64,000 nucleotides of DNA. Source: Chromohalobacter moromii (GTDB lineage Bacteria; Pseudomonadota; Gammaproteobacteria; Pseudomonadales; Halomonadaceae). The position numbers and the translations under genes are program-made. The stretch is taken from positions 372,001-436,000 of the forward strand of contig NZ_JAHXDI010000003.1 of assembly GCF_023091865.1 (NCBI RefSeq). The letters run 5' to 3'. Position 1 is the first letter of the stretch; every line of letters begins with the position of its first letter. The notes under the pieces were generated by a model. The model was not told the DNA's origin, searched no databases, and saw nothing but the letters and a program-made list of their open reading frames with translations. Below, in pieces: positions 29,943-39,607 of this stretch.

Positions 29943-32066
29943 ATGACTGAACCTTCCACCGCCCCGCCTCGCTCGAATCGCCGCCTGCGCCAGCGTCTCG
30001 ATCGTCTGGCGACTGGCGTGATCGCCGCCAGCGGTATCGGCGTGGTCGTGGCAGTGCTGGCCATCGGCGTGTATCTGATGCTGGCCGTGCTACCGCTTTT
30101 CGACGACGCCGAGGTGAATGTCGACGCCGCCCCCTCGGCCGCCGACGAAGGCGCGATTCACGCCGTCTGGTTGGCCGATGACGGCACGCGCTGGTTGACC
30201 CGAGACGGGCAACTGCGCGACGCCGAGGGCGAGGTCGCGACGCTGGCCACAAGTGCCACCATCGCGGCAGTAGCCGAGGCAGGCGATAGGCAGCCGCTGG
30301 CCTTGGGGTTGAGCAACGGCGAAGTGCGTCTGGTGCCCCGCGATGACCGGGGACGATTACGATGGGCCCAGGCCTCTACCATGCGCCTGTTCGAGGCCCG
30401 TGGTGTGGCAGCGCTGACACTGCGTCATGCGGCTCAGGGCTGGGTGCTGGCGGGGCGCGATAGCCAGGGTGAGGTGGCGGCCCTGTGGCATACCGATGAA
30501 GCCACGCGGCGTATTGCAGTACCGGAGACGGCCGAGCATATCGCGCTGGGCCACGCGGGCCGCCTGGCCATGACCCAAGGCACGCAATTGACGCTGTGGG
30601 AGCTGTCTCCCGATGGCGGTGGCAAGGCGTTGGCGCGTACCGACACCCAGGCGCCGACGACGGCGTTGAGCTTCCTGCAGGGCGGGCGCACGCTGATCGT
30701 CGGCGATGCCGGCGGTGGGCTGCACCGTTGGCGACTCTCTCCCGACGATGCGGGCTGGCAAGCGGCCGAGACTTCTTACACGGCCCTGGGCGACTCTGCC
30801 ATTCGACGCTTGATCGCTTTGCCCCGGCAGCGCCTGTGGCTGGCACTGGACGACAGCGGCCGCTTGGGGCTCTATCAATCCCTGAGTGGCCAGCGCTGGC
30901 AGGGTCAGGCATCCGAGACCACGCTGCCGACGGCCGTGTCGATTAATGCGCAAGGCACGCAGGTGATGTGGCTGGACGAGGCGGGTACGCTCCAACGGCT
31001 GTCGATCGAGGCACCGCATGCCGCGGTGAGTCCGGCGACGCTATGGATGCCGCAGGTTTATGAAGGCCATAGCGATGCCGAGTGGCGCTGGGCGGCGGCC
31101 GTCACGGGTGATGAAGAGCCGCAGTACAGCCTGGTGCCGCTGGCCTGGGGGACGCTCAAGGCGGCAGCCTGGGCCATGGTGTTCGCCGTGCCGTTGGCGC
31201 TGGGAGCGGCAGTGCATAGCGCTTGTTACATGTCACGGCGGCAGCGCGCGCGTCTCAAGCCCGCCATCGAGTTGATGGAGGCGTTGCCCGGCGTGGTCAT
31301 CGGCTTCGTCGCGGGGCTGTTCGTGGCGCCCTTCGTCGAGCGTCATCTTGCCGGAACGCTGGCGCTTTTCGTGTGCGTGCCGCTGGGCAGCGTGGCTTGC
31401 GGCTGGCTGTGGCGGATGCTTTCCCGACGCTGGGAACTTCATCTACCCCCTATCAGTGCCGGAATAGGACTGATGGTGCCCCTGGCGCTGCTGTGCTGGG
31501 CGGCGCTGAGTCTCTCTCCGTGGCTCGAAGCTTGGTGGTTCGGCGGCGACCTGCGTGCCTGGATGCACCAGCAGTGGGGCTGGGATTACGCGCAACGCAA
31601 TGCGCTGATCGTCGGCATGGCCATGGGGCTGGCGATCATTCCCACGCTGTACTCACTGGCCGAGGAAGCGCTTTCCGGCGTGCCCCGTCCCCTGGCGGAA
31701 GGCTCTCTGGCACTGGGTGCGACACGGGCGCAGACGCTGTGGCGGGTGCAGTTGCCTGCCGCCGCGCCGGGAATTCTCTCTGCGGTCATGATCGGCGCGG
31801 GACGCGCGGTGGGGGAAACCATGATCGTGCTGATGGTCACCGGCAATACGCCGCTGATGTCGCCGAGCCTCTTCGAGGGTCTGCGCTCGCTGGCCGCCAA
31901 TCTGGCCATCGAATTACCCGAGGCGGCGGTGGGCGGCACGCACTATCGCCTGCTGCTGCTCGGGGCGTTGCTGCTGTTCGTATTCACCTTCGTCGTCAAC
32001 ACGCTGGCGGAAATGGTGCGCTGGCGTCTCAAACGGCGGTATCGACGCTATGGGGGTGACGCATGA
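29943..32066 (+). CDS. pstC: Phosphate ABC transporter permease PstC (long form)
   Basis: Inner-membrane permease of the phosphate importer. I used the ATG at 29943 (MTEPSTAPPRSNRRLRQRLD), giving 707 residues, more than twice the E. coli length. One membrane helix near residues 25-55 is followed by a soluble stretch of roughly 340 residues, presumably periplasmic, with repeated GxLHRW/LWLALDDSGRLGLYQSL-like blades that suggest a beta-propeller. The usual permease with the EAA loop [17 protein letters not shown] comes last. Long PstC proteins are known in pseudomonads. pstA overlaps its stop codon. Confidence 0.93.
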   Translation: MTEPSTAPPRSNRRLRQRLDRLATGVIAASGIGVVVAVLAIGVYLMLAVLPLFDDAEVNVDAAPSAADEGAIHAVWLADDGTRWLTRDGQLRDAEGEVATLATSATIAAVAEAGDRQPLALGLSNGEVRLVPRDDRGRLRWAQASTMRLFEARGVAALTLRHAAQGWVLAGRDSQGEVAALWHTDEATRRIAVPETAEHIALGHAGRLAMTQGTQLTLWELSPDGGGKALARTDTQAPTTALSFLQGGRTLIVGDAGGGLHRWRLSPDDAGWQAAETSYTALGDSAIRRLIALPRQRLWLALDDSGRLGLYQSLSGQRWQGQASETTLPTAVSINAQGTQVMWLDEAGTLQRLSIEAPHAAVSPATLWMPQVYEGHSDAEWRWAAAVTGDEEPQYSLVPLAWGTLKAAAWAMVFAVPLALGAAVHSACYMSRRQRARLKPAIELMEALPGVVIGFVAGLFVAPFVERHLAGTLALFVCVPLGSVACGWLWRMLSRRWELHLPPISAGIGLMVPLALLCWAALSLSPWLEAWWFGGDLRAWMHQQWGWDYAQRNALIVGMAMGLAIIPTLYSLAEEALSGVPRPLAEGSLALGATRAQTLWRVQLPAAAPGILSAVMIGAGRAVGETMIVLMVTGNTPLMSPSLFEGLRSLAANLAIELPEAAVGGTHYRLLLLGALLLFVFTFVVNTLAEMVRWRLKRRYRRYGGDA

Positions 32067-33439
32067 GAATCCCTCGGGTGGGCGGCGACGGTGTCTGGCG
32101 ATGGCTGAGCGGGGCCTGCGTGGCGCTTTCGCTATTGGCCGTGGTGGCGCTGCTGGTGCTGGTCGTGACACGCGGACTGGCGCACTTCTGGCCCGCCGAT
32201 ATCGAGCAACTGACCCTCGACGACGGCCAGCGGATTGCCGGCATCGCTCGTGGCAGCGAAGCCAACGAACAGCGCTATTTCACCGCCAATCGTGACCTCG
32301 ATGGTGAGGTATGGCGATGGGTCGAGACGCAGGCCATCGAGAGGCGCGAGACGCCGCCGGAGCTGCTGTACGCCGAGCGTCGCGATTGGGGGCCCTTCAT
32401 CGGTCGCCTGACGGCGGTGGAGACGCCCGCCGGCGAACGCCTGCAAGGTGCCGAGGCCGAGCGCCGCCTGCGTCGGGCCCTAGCGGGGGACGCCGAGGTC
32501 ACGACGCTGCATCTGCGCAATGTCGAGGGGCGCGCGCTCGAGGTGGCGTTCGCGCAGGTGGCGTCGCTTTCCTGGCCCAATCGCATGGATATCGGCGACA
32601 AGCTCGCGGCCTGGGGGCACGGCGTGTGGCGCTTTCTCAGCGAGGCGCCGAGCGATGGCAATACCGGGGGCGGTGTATGGCCGGCGATCTTCGGCACCCT
32701 ATTGATGGTGATGCTGATGTCGCTGGTGGTCACGCCGTTCGGCGTGCTGGCGGCGTTGTATCTCAACGAGGTGGCACGCCAAGGACCGTTGACGCGCCTG
32801 GTGCGCATTGCGGTGCGCAATCTGGCCGGGGTGCCATCGATCGTCTACGGCGTGTTTGGGCTGGGTGTGTTCGTCTACGGATTGGGCGGTCACCTCGATA
32901 GCTGGTTCTTCGCCGAGCGCTTGCCGTCGCCGACTTTTGGCACCGGGGGACTGCTGTGGGCCTCGCTGACGTTGGCGCTGTTGACCCTGCCGGTGGTGAT
33001 CGTAGCCACCGAAGAAGGGCTAGCGCGAGTGCCCGTGGCGTTGCGTGAAGGTTCGCTGGCGCTGGGTGCGACGCGTTTCGAAACCCTGCGCCGGGTGGTG
33101 GTGCCCATGGCGCTGCCGTCGATGCTGACTGGCGTGATTCTGGCCGTGGCCCGTGCCGCCGGCGAGGTGGCGCCGCTGATGTTGGTGGGCGTGGCCAAGC
33201 TGGCGCCGGAGATCCCCGTGGATGGGGAGTTTCCGTACTTGCATCTCGATAGCAAGTTCATGCATCTAGGCTATCACTTGTTCGATCTAGGCTTCGCCAG
33301 TCGTGATGCCGAGGCGGCGATGCCGCTGGTATTCGCGACGGCGACGTTGTTGGTCGTCGTCATCGTGGTGCTTAACCTAACTGCAATAATCTTGCGCCAT
33401 CATCTCAGGGCACGTCACCGTGCACTGGAGCATTCGTAG
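32063..33439 (+). CDS. pstA: Phosphate ABC transporter permease PstA (long form)
   Basis: Second permease subunit, 458 residues against about 300 in E. coli. An N-terminal membrane helix (about residues 15-40) is followed by an extra soluble region of some 140 residues. The core permease then begins near [20 protein letters not shown]. The EAA motif is [18 protein letters not shown], and [16 protein letters not shown] is typical of PstA. It overlaps pstC by 4 bp (ATGA), so the two are translationally coupled. Both subunits carry matching extra periplasmic parts. Confidence 0.93.
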   Translation: MRIPRVGGDGVWRWLSGACVALSLLAVVALLVLVVTRGLAHFWPADIEQLTLDDGQRIAGIARGSEANEQRYFTANRDLDGEVWRWVETQAIERRETPPELLYAERRDWGPFIGRLTAVETPAGERLQGAEAERRLRRALAGDAEVTTLHLRNVEGRALEVAFAQVASLSWPNRMDIGDKLAAWGHGVWRFLSEAPSDGNTGGGVWPAIFGTLLMVMLMSLVVTPFGVLAALYLNEVARQGPLTRLVRIAVRNLAGVPSIVYGVFGLGVFVYGLGGHLDSWFFAERLPSPTFGTGGLLWASLTLALLTLPVVIVATEEGLARVPVALREGSLALGATRFETLRRVVVPMALPSMLTGVILAVARAAGEVAPLMLVGVAKLAPEIPVDGEFPYLHLDSKFMHLGYHLFDLGFASRDAEAAMPLVFATATLLVVVIVVLNLTAIILRHHLRARHRALEHS

Positions 33440-33453
33440 GAGGTTCGTCACCC

Positions 33454-34275
33454 TTGTCAGCCGTGTCTTTTTCAGCCGCCGAGACCCAGCGCTCGTCGGC
33501 GGTGGTCGATTTTCCCTCGACGTCGAGCTGTTTCGACATTGAGGCTCTGTCGCTTGCCTATGAGGGAAAGCCGGCGTTGCGCGATTTGACGTTGCGCGTG
33601 CCACGTCATCGCGTAACAGCTTTCATCGGGCCTTCGGGATGCGGCAAGTCGACGTTACTGCGCGGCCTCAATCGATTGCATGACCTCAACGACCAGGTCA
33701 CGCGGAGCGGACGCATTCGTCTCGAGGGCCAGGACATTCATGCCCGCGACGTGGATGTGGCCGAACTGCGCCGCCGGGTGGGGATGGTGTTTCAGACGCC
33801 TAATCCGTTTCCCATGTCGATCTATGAAAACGTCGCCTACGGGGTGCGTCTGCAGGGCGTCAAACGCAAGCGTGAGCTGGATGAGATCGTCGAGTGGGCG
33901 TTGCAGTCGGCGGCGCTCTGGGAAGAGGTCAAGGCGGATCTACACGCCTCGGCGTGGACGTTGTCGGGCGGGCAGCAGCAGCGCTTGGTCATCGCCCGCA
34001 CCCTGGCGGTACGCCCGGACGTATTGCTGCTCGACGAGCCGGCCTCGGCACTGGATCCGATCTCGACACTCAAGATCGAGGAGCTGATTCGTGGCTTGAA
34101 GTCGCAACTGACGCTGATTTTGGTCACCCACAACATGCAGCAGGCGGCACGCGTGTCCGACTACACCGCGTTTCTGCACGCTGGCGAGCTGGTCGAGTAC
34201 GCCCCGACCGATACGTTGTTCACCAATCCGCGCTTACGGCGCACCGAAGACTACATCACCGGCCGCGTGGGTTGA
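33454..34275 (+). CDS. pstB: Phosphate ABC transporter ATP-binding protein PstB
   Basis: The ATPase of the importer and part of the signalling complex with PhoU and PhoR. The start is a TTG at 33454, supported by the strong ribosome site TAGGAGG (33438-33444), which overlaps the pstA stop codon. The product has 273 residues: Walker [10 protein letters not shown] at 59-67, signature LSGGQQQR, Walker B LLLDEP and the D-loop ASALDP. A disordered N-terminal extension of about 25 residues precedes the domain. Confidence 0.95.
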   Translation: MSAVSFSAAETQRSSAVVDFPSTSSCFDIEALSLAYEGKPALRDLTLRVPRHRVTAFIGPSGCGKSTLLRGLNRLHDLNDQVTRSGRIRLEGQDIHARDVDVAELRRRVGMVFQTPNPFPMSIYENVAYGVRLQGVKRKRELDEIVEWALQSAALWEEVKADLHASAWTLSGGQQQRLVIARTLAVRPDVLLLDEPASALDPISTLKIEELIRGLKSQLTLILVTHNMQQAARVSDYTAFLHAGELVEYAPTDTLFTNPRLRRTEDYITGRVG

Positions 34276-34307
34276 GTCGCGGCGATTCCGACAAGCGGAG
34301 CAGTGTC

Positions 34308-35027
34308 ATGGACATTACCAACGAGACGCATAGCCAGCACATTTCCCGTCAGTTCAACCAGGAACTGGAGCAACTCAAGACCCAGTTGATGGCGATGGGC
34401 GGGCTGGTCGAGAAGCAGGTACAGGATGCCGTTGAGGCGTTGCTCGAGGGCGATAGTCGAACCGCCGAGCGCGTGCGCGATAGCGATAACGCCGTCAACG
34501 ACATGCAAATCCAGATCGACGAAGAATGCACCCGGGTGCTGGCACGCCGGCAGCCGGCGGCCTCCGATCTACGCCTGGTGCTGGCGGTCATCCGCGCCAC
34601 CTCCGATCTCGAGCGCGTCGGCGACGAGGCCAACAAGATCGCACGCAATGCGTTGACGCTCATCGAATCGGACCGCCATTCGCGGGGCATGGTCGAGATT
34701 CGCCATCTGAGCGAGCATGTGCGCAAGATGCTGCGCGACGCGCTGACCTCGTTCGCGCGCTTCGATACGCGCTTGGCGTTGGAGGTGCTCCACGAGGACG
34801 AGTCGGTCGACAACGAATACACTACGGCCACGCGCTCGCTGGTGACCTTCATGATGGAAGATCCGCGCGCCATCACGTCCATTCTCAGCGTGATGACGAT
34901 CCTGCGGGCTCTGGAGCGGGTTGGCGATCATGCCGACAATCTGGCTGAACACGTCATTTATCTGGTCAAGGGCCTCGATGTGCGTCACACCGATCCCGGT
35001 GAGCTGGAGGGATCGCTCGGGGAGTGA
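34308..35027 (+). CDS. phoU: Phosphate-specific transport system accessory protein PhoU
   Basis: Negative regulator that links PstSCAB to the histidine kinase PhoR. The ATG at 34308 (MDITNETHSQHISRQFNQEL) follows CGGAG and gives 239 residues in two similar three-helix bundles. The metal-binding repeats are visible as RATSDLERVGDEANKIA in the first half and LRALERVGDHADNLAEHV in the second. It is the last gene of the pst run, and its final 43 bp overlap the 3' end of the converging GAF/EAL gene. Confidence 0.96.
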   Translation: MDITNETHSQHISRQFNQELEQLKTQLMAMGGLVEKQVQDAVEALLEGDSRTAERVRDSDNAVNDMQIQIDEECTRVLARRQPAASDLRLVLAVIRATSDLERVGDEANKIARNALTLIESDRHSRGMVEIRHLSEHVRKMLRDALTSFARFDTRLALEVLHEDESVDNEYTTATRSLVTFMMEDPRAITSILSVMTILRALERVGDHADNLAEHVIYLVKGLDVRHTDPGELEGSLGE

Positions 35028-36859
35028 TGTCGTTTTCTGGCAGTGGCCGCCAACAGGGCTTCGGCATGGGGTGCCGTCAGGGCGATGGAGAACACATGGC
35101 CCTGTATGCTGTGGCAGTGGAAGCCGCGCAGTAGGGTGACCTGGGCGATGTTTTCCACGCCTTCGGCGACGACCTGCATGCCGGCATCGCGCCCCAGTGA
35201 GACGATCGAACGTACCAGCGAGGCTACGCGTGGATCGTCGCAGATGCGATCGATGAAGCTCTTGTCGATCTTGAGTGTGTCGAACGGAATCCGCGTGAGA
35301 TAGGAAAGCGACGAATAGCCGGTGCCGAAGTCATCGATGGCGAACCCCACACCACGGCGCTTGAGACGCTGCATGCTGTCGATGATGGCCTCGGGGTCGT
35401 CGATCAATGAGCGCTCCAGCACTTCCAGGTTGAGCAATCGCCCGGGTAGACGGTGGCGCGTAAGCAATGAGTCGATCAAATCGACGAAGGTGGGCCGCGC
35501 GAGCTGTTCCTGGGAAACGTTGACGGATATCGGTAGCAGGGTGTGGCCGTGGTCGCGCCACGTGGCCAGTTGCTGGGTGACGGTTTTTAGTACCCAGGTA
35601 TCCAGTTGATCGCCGAGATCGATTTCCTCGCTGATATCGACGATATCCTGGGGACTGACTTGTCCCAGTTCGCTGTCATGCCAGCGCAGCAAGGCCTCGA
35701 ATCCTTTCACTCGATAGCCGTGTATAGCGACCTGTGGCTGATAGTGGAGCCGGAAGCGGTCTTCGGCCAGTGCCGAGGCCGTACGGCGGCGCAGCAAGTT
35801 GCGCCGCGTCAGGCGTGGCAGCGACGTTGGCGTATCGAGACGCAGGAGCGCATCGCCGCGCTCATTATGGAGGCGCCGGCAGGTATGCTGCAGAGCGGAG
35901 AGGATGTCATCGGCATGGCCGAGCCGGGTGGCATCTTGTGCCCAGACCACGCGCGCGGCGGCGGTGACGGTCTTGCCGGCGGCGATATAGGGCGCCCGCA
36001 AGGTCTCGGCCAGCATCGCCATGGTGTCGGCCATGCGCGCGGGATCCCCCTGGTAGAGCAGCACCCCGAGGCGTTGATCGTCGATGCGTGCCAAGTCGAA
36101 GACGAAACCGTCTAGGGCTTTCTCGACCCGCGCGATGGCGCGCATGAGCACTTCGTTGCTGGCCTGTAGGGAAAAGCGCGTACGTACTGCGCGCATGCCG
36201 TAAAGATCGATGGCCGCGACGCCACAGAATGCCACGGTGTCCGGCAATGCCGCCAGGCGTGCCTGGATGAGTTGCTGAAAGCGCTGTTGCGTGGCTAGCC
36301 GGGTTTGCGGGTCGAACTGGGTACCGATTTCGGCACGGGCGCGCTCGAGGCGCGTGATGACATCGTCACCGATCTCATTTTCCACCAGGCGCGCCAAATC
36401 GAGCAATATCTCGCGCTGATGGGCGTCGAAGCGCCTTGGATGCCGGTCGATCACGCACAGCGTGCCCAGCGGCAGGCCCGAGGCCATACGAATGACGGCG
36501 CCAGCGTAAAAGCGAATGTAGGGCGTGTCGGTGACCAGGGGATGATCGCGAAAGCGCGGATCGCTGTCGGTGTCCTCGATCACCATCATCTGGCGTTCGA
36601 GCAAGGCGTGCGCGCAAAAGGCATTGTCGCGGGAAGTCTCGCAGGCATCGAGGCCAAAGCGCGACTTGAACCACTGGCGGTGGCGGTCGATCAGCGTGAT
36701 CAGCACAATGGGTACGTCGAAGACCCGCGCGGTCAGCCGGGTGATATCGTCGAAACGCTTCTCGGGCGGTGTATCCATCAGGCCAAGACGTTGAAGCTCG
36801 TCGAGGCGGCGCGCTTCATCGCCATGGTCAGGGGCGCCGGCCCCAGGGGCGTTTACCAT
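34985..36859 (-). CDS. GAF - degenerate GGDEF - EAL protein, probable cyclic-di-GMP phosphodiesterase
   Basis: A signalling protein of about 624 residues using the ATG at 36859 (AAGAG upstream); an ATG at 36895 is possible. The N-terminal GAF domain (about 20-160) has FCAHALLERQMMVIEDT and RMASGLPLGTLCVID. The middle region resembles GGDEF but the signature is lost (RIDDQRLGVL where GGDEF would be), so no cyclase activity is expected. The EAL domain has EALLRW and IDDFGTGYSSLSYL, so its catalytic residues look intact. It has no membrane segment. It lies tail-to-tail with phoU and overlaps it. Confidence 0.9.
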   Translation of the reverse strand: MVNAPGAGAPDHGDEARRLDELQRLGLMDTPPEKRFDDITRLTARVFDVPIVLITLIDRHRQWFKSRFGLDACETSRDNAFCAHALLERQMMVIEDTDSDPRFRDHPLVTDTPYIRFYAGAVIRMASGLPLGTLCVIDRHPRRFDAHQREILLDLARLVENEIGDDVITRLERARAEIGTQFDPQTRLATQQRFQQLIQARLAALPDTVAFCGVAAIDLYGMRAVRTRFSLQASNEVLMRAIARVEKALDGFVFDLARIDDQRLGVLLYQGDPARMADTMAMLAETLRAPYIAAGKTVTAAARVVWAQDATRLGHADDILSALQHTCRRLHNERGDALLRLDTPTSLPRLTRRNLLRRRTASALAEDRFRLHYQPQVAIHGYRVKGFEALLRWHDSELGQVSPQDIVDISEEIDLGDQLDTWVLKTVTQQLATWRDHGHTLLPISVNVSQEQLARPTFVDLIDSLLTRHRLPGRLLNLEVLERSLIDDPEAIIDSMQRLKRRGVGFAIDDFGTGYSSLSYLTRIPFDTLKIDKSFIDRICDDPRVASLVRSIVSLGRDAGMQVVAEGVENIAQVTLLRGFHCHSIQGHVFSIALTAPHAEALLAATARKRHHSPSDPSSSPGSV

Positions 36860-37162
36860 GAGGTGTTCTCTTGTCGCGATGCCGAGCCGCGTCATGTACA
36901 GGCCGGGGAGGCGCGTTAACGCTGCCGTTCAGGCATCCCGGTTCAGCTACGTTAGCACACCGCCGTGCCGCGCTTGACCGCTATTCGTAGGGTTGCGTCG
37001 AAAGGCCGAGCGGGTCATGCGTTTTACTGAGCACGAAGTCTGAGAGAGTCTCATACTAGTATTAAATTTTTCATCAACCGTGGGAGATGGGCGCTGGGGC
37101 CGCTGCATGGCATGCTGTGTTGCGCAGAGTCCGCGCTATCGTCTATCAAGGGATAAACCTCG
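36860..37162 (+). other. Divergent promoter region between the EAL gene and cysZ
   Basis: About 300 bp without a gene. Near 37045-37075 there is GAGAGAGTCTCAT followed by the AT-rich ACTAGTATTAAATTTTTC, a probable promoter zone for cysZ. I see no clear -35/-10 pair and no known regulatory motif. Confidence 0.35.
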
Positions 37163-37891
37163 ATGCTGCATGCGTTTACCGCCATCAGTCAGGGTACACG
37201 GCTGGTTTTGTCGCCGGGGATGCGCCGCTTCGTCATTGCGCCAGTGGCGATCAACCTACTGATCTACGCCGCCACGCTAGGCTATTTGTTCACGCATTTC
37301 GGTGGCTGGCTCGACTACTGGATGCTCAAGGTACCCTCCTGGCTCGAGTGGCTGGAGTGGTTGATCTGGCCGCTACTGGTGGTGAGCCTGCTGCTGGTGG
37401 TGTTCTTTTCCTTCACGCTGGTGACCAACCTGATCGCCGCGCCATTTTATGGTTTTCTCGCCGAAAAGGTGGAATGGCGTCTGAGCGGGGCGCCGCCCAA
37501 CGATACGCGGGGGCTTTTCCGCGCGGGAGTCGACGCGTTAGGGCGGGAATTCGTCAAGCTGGGGTACATGCTGCCGCGCATGGCGCTGTTGTTCATACTC
37601 GGCTTCGTGCCCGGCGTGAACGTATTCATGCCGTTCTTGTGGGCTGCCTTTTCGGCGTGGATGTTGGCGATTCAATACCTGGATTATCCGATGGATAACA
37701 ACCAGGTGAGCTTTGGCGACATGCGACGACGTTTGCGGACCCGTTGGTGGCCGACGCTGACCTTCGGATTCGGCATGTCGCTGGCGACGTGGATACCGGT
37801 GCTCAATCTGGTGTTGTTGCCGGGCGGCGTGGCGGGCGCGGTGATACTCTGGCAGCAGTATTACCGTCATCTACCGACTGTGACACGCTGA
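37163..37891 (+). CDS. cysZ: Sulfate transporter CysZ
   Basis: Inner-membrane sulfate uptake protein that feeds cysteine synthesis. The 242-residue protein has four main hydrophobic stretches. The family blocks are NLIAAPFYGFLAEKVE, VPGVNVFMPFLWAAFSAWML and IQYLDYPMDNNQVSFGDMR. The segment corresponding to residues 10-25 (QGTRLVLSPGMRRFVIAPV) is the usual start of CysZ. It is followed 28 bp later by a ZIP transporter gene, possibly cotranscribed. Confidence 0.92.
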   Translation: MLHAFTAISQGTRLVLSPGMRRFVIAPVAINLLIYAATLGYLFTHFGGWLDYWMLKVPSWLEWLEWLIWPLLVVSLLLVVFFSFTLVTNLIAAPFYGFLAEKVEWRLSGAPPNDTRGLFRAGVDALGREFVKLGYMLPRMALLFILGFVPGVNVFMPFLWAAFSAWMLAIQYLDYPMDNNQVSFGDMRRRLRTRWWPTLTFGFGMSLATWIPVLNLVLLPGGVAGAVILWQQYYRHLPTVTR

Positions 37892-37919
37892 ACGCTCTCG
37901 ACGACGCAGGAGACCCCGC

Positions 37920-38846
37920 ATGCAAGATACGCAAGCGCCCTCGCAAGCGCCTTCTATAGCGCCAGGTGGCTTTATTCGACGCCGCTGGGCGCTGGGCATC
38001 CTACTCGCGGCCGCCGTGGGCGCGTTCCTGGTATGGTGGCTGGGCGCCCAGATGCGTGATTGGCTGGGGACGTTGAGCACGCTTCAGGCGGGCATGTTGG
38101 CGAGCCTGGTCGCCGGGCTTTTCACGCCGCTGGGGGCGTTACCGATCATGGTGTTGCGCCACATCAGCCAGCGTCTCGAGGATGCCTTGATGGGCTTCGG
38201 CGCCGGCGTGATGTTGGCGGCGACGGCCTATTCCCTGGCGATGCCGGCCTACGAGGACTCGCTGGCGCTCACCGGCACCATCGGCTGGGCCCTAATGATC
38301 GTCTGCGGGGGGATCATATGTGGCGGCATTCTGGTCTGGGGCATGGACCGCTTCGTGCCCCACGAGCATTTCGCGTTAGGCAAGCAGGGCGGCGCGGATG
38401 CCTTGCAGATCCGACGTATCTGGTTGTTCATCTTCGCCATCACCATTCACAACTTTCCCGAAGGGTTGGCGGTTGGCGTGGGCTACGCGCGTGGCGACAT
38501 GGCCGCCGGAGTGGCGCTGACGCTGGGCATCGGTCTCCAGAATCTGCCCGAGGGCCTGATCGTCTCCCTGGGGCTGCTGGCTATCGGCTATTCGCGCCTC
38601 ACTGCATTGGGGGCGGCGTTATTGAGCGGTCTGGTGGAGCCTATCGGCGGGGTCATCGGGGCCTTTGCGGTGCATGTCGTCGACGCCTTGCTGCCTTTTG
38701 GCCTAGCCTTTGCCGCTGGCGCGATGTTGTTCGTGATCAGCCACGAGATCATTCCTGAGTCGCATCGCAAAGGACATGAACGCGATGCGACCTTCGGAGT
38801 GCTGGGAGGATTCATGCTGATGTTCGTGCTCGACAAGGTGTTCTGA
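37920..38846 (+). CDS. ZIP-family metal transporter
   Basis: A 308-residue membrane protein of the ZIP family, which moves Zn2+ or other divalent metals into the cytoplasm. The two signature helices are HNFPEGLAVGVGYA and QNLPEGLIVSLGLL, whose His, Asn, Pro and Glu residues form the metal site. There are about eight membrane segments and a short hydrophilic N-terminus. GCAGGAGACC precedes the ATG. The metal is not determined by sequence; the location next to sodA would also allow Mn2+ or Fe2+. Confidence 0.9.
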   Translation: MQDTQAPSQAPSIAPGGFIRRRWALGILLAAAVGAFLVWWLGAQMRDWLGTLSTLQAGMLASLVAGLFTPLGALPIMVLRHISQRLEDALMGFGAGVMLAATAYSLAMPAYEDSLALTGTIGWALMIVCGGIICGGILVWGMDRFVPHEHFALGKQGGADALQIRRIWLFIFAITIHNFPEGLAVGVGYARGDMAAGVALTLGIGLQNLPEGLIVSLGLLAIGYSRLTALGAALLSGLVEPIGGVIGAFAVHVVDALLPFGLAFAAGAMLFVISHEIIPESHRKGHERDATFGVLGGFMLMFVLDKVF

Positions 38847-38871
38847 CCCCCTCGCCCAAGCTGCTAAGTAA

Positions 38872-38899
38872 TTGACAAACCTGCAATGAAAACTATTAT
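38872..38899 (+). promoter_or_regulatory. sodA promoter
   Basis: TTGACA (38872-38877) and TATTAT (38894-38899) are separated by 16 bp, 79 bp before the sodA start. The -10 lies in an AT-rich stretch, AATGAAAACTATTATTGTT, which faintly resembles a Fur site. Confidence 0.65.
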
Positions 38900-38977
38900 T
38901 GTTAGGTACAACGTGCCGTTGGTGCCATGTTGCACCAAGGCTCGACATTCGACGATAGATTGACAAGGAGGTATGTC

Positions 38978-39589
38978 GTGGCGCATCAACTACCGACGTT
39001 ACCCTATGCTTATGATGCCTTGGAACCGCATATCGATGCGCTCACCATGGAGATCCATCACAGCCGTCACCATCAGACCTACGTCAATAATCTGAACGCT
39101 GCTCTGGAAGGCACGGATCTTGAGTCGCTGCCGGTCGAAACCCTGATGGGAGAAATCGAGCGCGTTCCGGAAGCCAAGCGTCAGGCAGTGATCAACAACG
39201 GCGGCGGGCACGCCAACCATTCGCTGTTCTGGACGGTCATGTCGGCACAGGGTGGAGGCAAAGCCAAGGGCGATTTGGCCTCAGCTATCGACAATGAGCT
39301 GGGCGGTGACGAAGCGTTCCGTGAAGCCTTCACGCAAGCTGCCGTCAAGCGTTTCGGCAGTGGCTGGGCTTGGCTATCCGTCACGCCTGCCGGGCGCCTG
39401 GTCGTGGAAAACACGCTCAATCAGGATAGCCCGCTGATGCACGGCAATACGCCGATTCTGGGGCTGGACGTGTGGGAACACGCTTATTACCTCAAGTATC
39501 AGAACAAGCGTCCCGAGTACATCAAGGCCTTCTTCGAGGTCGTCGATTGGGACGAAGTGGCACGTCGTTACGCCGAAGCCACTGCGTAA
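38978..39589 (+). CDS. sodA: Superoxide dismutase, manganese type
   Basis: Converts superoxide to oxygen and hydrogen peroxide. The GTG at 38978 follows AAGGAGG and gives 203 residues beginning [20 protein letters not shown]. The metal ligands are His27, His81, Asp164 and His168. The [11 protein letters not shown] block with Gly77 and NQDSPLMHG mark it as the Mn type rather than Fe type (which has AAQVWNH). It has its own promoter and is followed 18 bp later by an AraC-type iron regulator. Confidence 0.95.
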   Translation: MAHQLPTLPYAYDALEPHIDALTMEIHHSRHHQTYVNNLNAALEGTDLESLPVETLMGEIERVPEAKRQAVINNGGGHANHSLFWTVMSAQGGGKAKGDLASAIDNELGGDEAFREAFTQAAVKRFGSGWAWLSVTPAGRLVVENTLNQDSPLMHGNTPILGLDVWEHAYYLKYQNKRPEYIKAFFEVVDWDEVARRYAEATA

Positions 39590-39607
39590 GCCTATCGGGG
39601 GTATGTC

